From: Glandiceps talaboti
Lineage: Eukaryota; Hemichordata; Enteropneusta; Spengelidae
Assembly: GCF_964340395.1 (NCBI RefSeq)
Contig: NC_135560.1
Location: forward strand, 22,471,675-22,533,674
Direction of reading: 5' to 3'
DNA length: 62,000 nt
In this document: one piece after another, positions 60,661 to 62,000 of the stretch
Layout: every line of letters begins with the position of its first letter
Numbering within the stretch: the first letter of the stretch is position 1
Translations under genes and position numbers: made by a program
Notes under the pieces: model-generated
The model's database searches: none
The model's input: the letters and a program-made list of their open reading frames with translations, nothing else
Told to the model about the DNA's origin: nothing

Positions 60661-62000
60661 ACTGTAGTTACATGTAATAGAAAATTGACATTTGTAGCAA
60701 GGCAATGTTGTCTTTATTATTACTCAGTACTGAGTATTGTAGATATGTATATTTGTCAAATGGCATCAATTTAGTCGCTTATCATACTGTGTCCATTATC
60801 CTGGGGGGGGGGGGGAGGTACTACCCAAATGACCCATTCTAGTGGCATATACCTGTATACTTTTCCATGGACGTATACCCTCACCCTCATCCCCACCCAT
60901 GGGTCACTATCCCCATACTACGCCATAGTAACTCTAACACAAATTAAGGAATACTACTTTCAATGTAAACCCTTACACCTATCAGGAAATTGGTGATTTT
61001 ATTTGAGAATGTGAGAGAGTCAAACCACGTTTCTGGCAAACTCCATTCAATTTCAACTCCATCTGTGCTGACTTACAAATTTAGGTCTGGACCTAGAGTA
61101 ATTCCTATAAAATGGTGTCATTTGACATGTTTTCTGTACAGCACAACTAAACTCTGTTTTGAATTAATTTGAAGAACTCATTGGCAAAGTGATAAGCTTG
61201 TCTTGTGAGTAAAAAGAGAAATCAACATGTCTTGAGACAACAAATCTACTTAAAAAACTCGTCATAACTTTACAATGGCTGTTAATTGGGGTAGACTCAT
61301 AATCTTCATAAACTGTGTTTATGGGAGAGAGTTGCAGTTTCTGAATGTTTCATGTTATGTATTGTAACATTTGACTTTTGCTCCACATAAACTTACACTA
61401 GTTTGAAAGTACAATGAATGCTGTTCAACTTTTCACCCTAAAATTAAATTTCACTATGCCGGCAATAGAGGGCACTGTTTATATGTATTTATGGAATGTA
61501 TTCTATTTGAACAAGTCCAGTCCAGTATTGCACCATTTCAATGTACATTGCACTGTATATGAACTTTTTTTGTCTTGTATTTATAGTGATGTAAGCATTT
61601 CACTTTTGTGCAATTTTTATCATGTAAATATTAGATTCTTTGAGATGTTTTGCACTTTTAGAGTTTTTCAGAGTAAACATATTTTTGGGTTTATTTTATG
61701 ATTTCTAGAAATATTTTAAATTTGTAGAATGAAAGACAAAAATCAGATACCTCTGATTTGTACTTTGTATGCACCAAGAGTTGGAAAAAAGAATGCAAAT
61801 ACCCTCTACCACACCCTCCTTCATATGTATTTACATTAAATTTCGTAGAAGTCTTCCAATGCTATCTGTAATTCTCCTGCAACAAAAGAATGTCATTCCA
61901 AATTCTTATCTTGGCACTTCTTTCAAAAAATAGATAAATAGACCCTTTCTTTGAAACAAGATGTGGTTTTATGTTTCCACTTTCCTGTGTGTATAGAAGC
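60661..62000. other. 3' flank of RIT
   Basis: AT-rich, with a G homopolymer at 60802-60815 and no recognisable gene or repeat; some may belong to a longer 3' UTR. CAATAGAGGGCACTG at about 61463 resembles the ends of the 171-bp element but has no partner. Confidence 0.6.

Overview
The window is nuclear DNA of an animal, most likely a marine invertebrate. It is AT-rich, has large introns with canonical GT..AG splice sites, and is full of microsatellites, minisatellites and small inverted-repeat elements. I see nothing bacterial, organellar or viral. The species cannot be named from the sequence alone.

Two protein-coding genes are supported, arranged head to head. From about 51.15 kb leftward, on the minus strand, runs a large multi-PDZ scaffold gene. 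I could join fifteen coding exons in frame, giving at least 1,743 codons and six PDZ domains. The start (MPVTQEN), PDZ1 to PDZ4 and the linkers look like an invertebrate orthologue of PDZD2, the family that also includes pro-interleukin-16. The last visible exon ends in a TAA that is also the core of an excellent splice donor, so the gene probably continues past the left edge. Its first intron is 15.3 kb.

From about 54.6 kb rightward, on the plus strand, lies a complete five-exon gene for a RIT/Ric-type Ras-family GTPase of 211 residues. It has all G motifs, the HDPTIEDAY effector loop, and a basic tail without a CAAX box. The 3.5 kb between the two start codons holds the putative promoters: twin cyclic-AMP-response-element palindromes one helical turn apart, a CTCF-like motif, a 40-bp imperfect palindrome and a long TGTA microsatellite.

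Region by region: 0-5 kb, exons 15 and 14 of the PDZ gene (PDZ5, PDZ6 and disordered regions). 5-16 kb, exons 13 to 8 (PDZ4 and the end of PDZ3), with a 536-bp inverted-repeat element and a 146-bp-period array in intron 9. 16-24 kb, a large repeat-rich intron. 24-35.4 kb, exons 7 to 2 (PDZ3, PDZ2 and the end of PDZ1), with 114-bp and 147-bp arrays in intron 5. 35.4-50.7 kb, intron 1, with a 1.45-kb DNA transposon and several minisatellites. 50.7-51.1 kb, exon 1. 51.1-54.6 kb, the shared upstream region. 54.6-60 kb, the RIT gene, with a 171-bp MITE-like element just before its last exon. 60-62 kb, 3' flank.

The two proteins fit a membrane/cortical signalling theme: a PDZ scaffold that binds C-terminal tails, and a small GTPase with a basic membrane-binding tail. 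Nothing in the sequence shows that they act together. No new enzyme system or defence system is visible. The most notable non-genic signals are two separate arrays of one repeat family with a 146-147 bp period, the intact transposon, and the paired regulatory palindromes.
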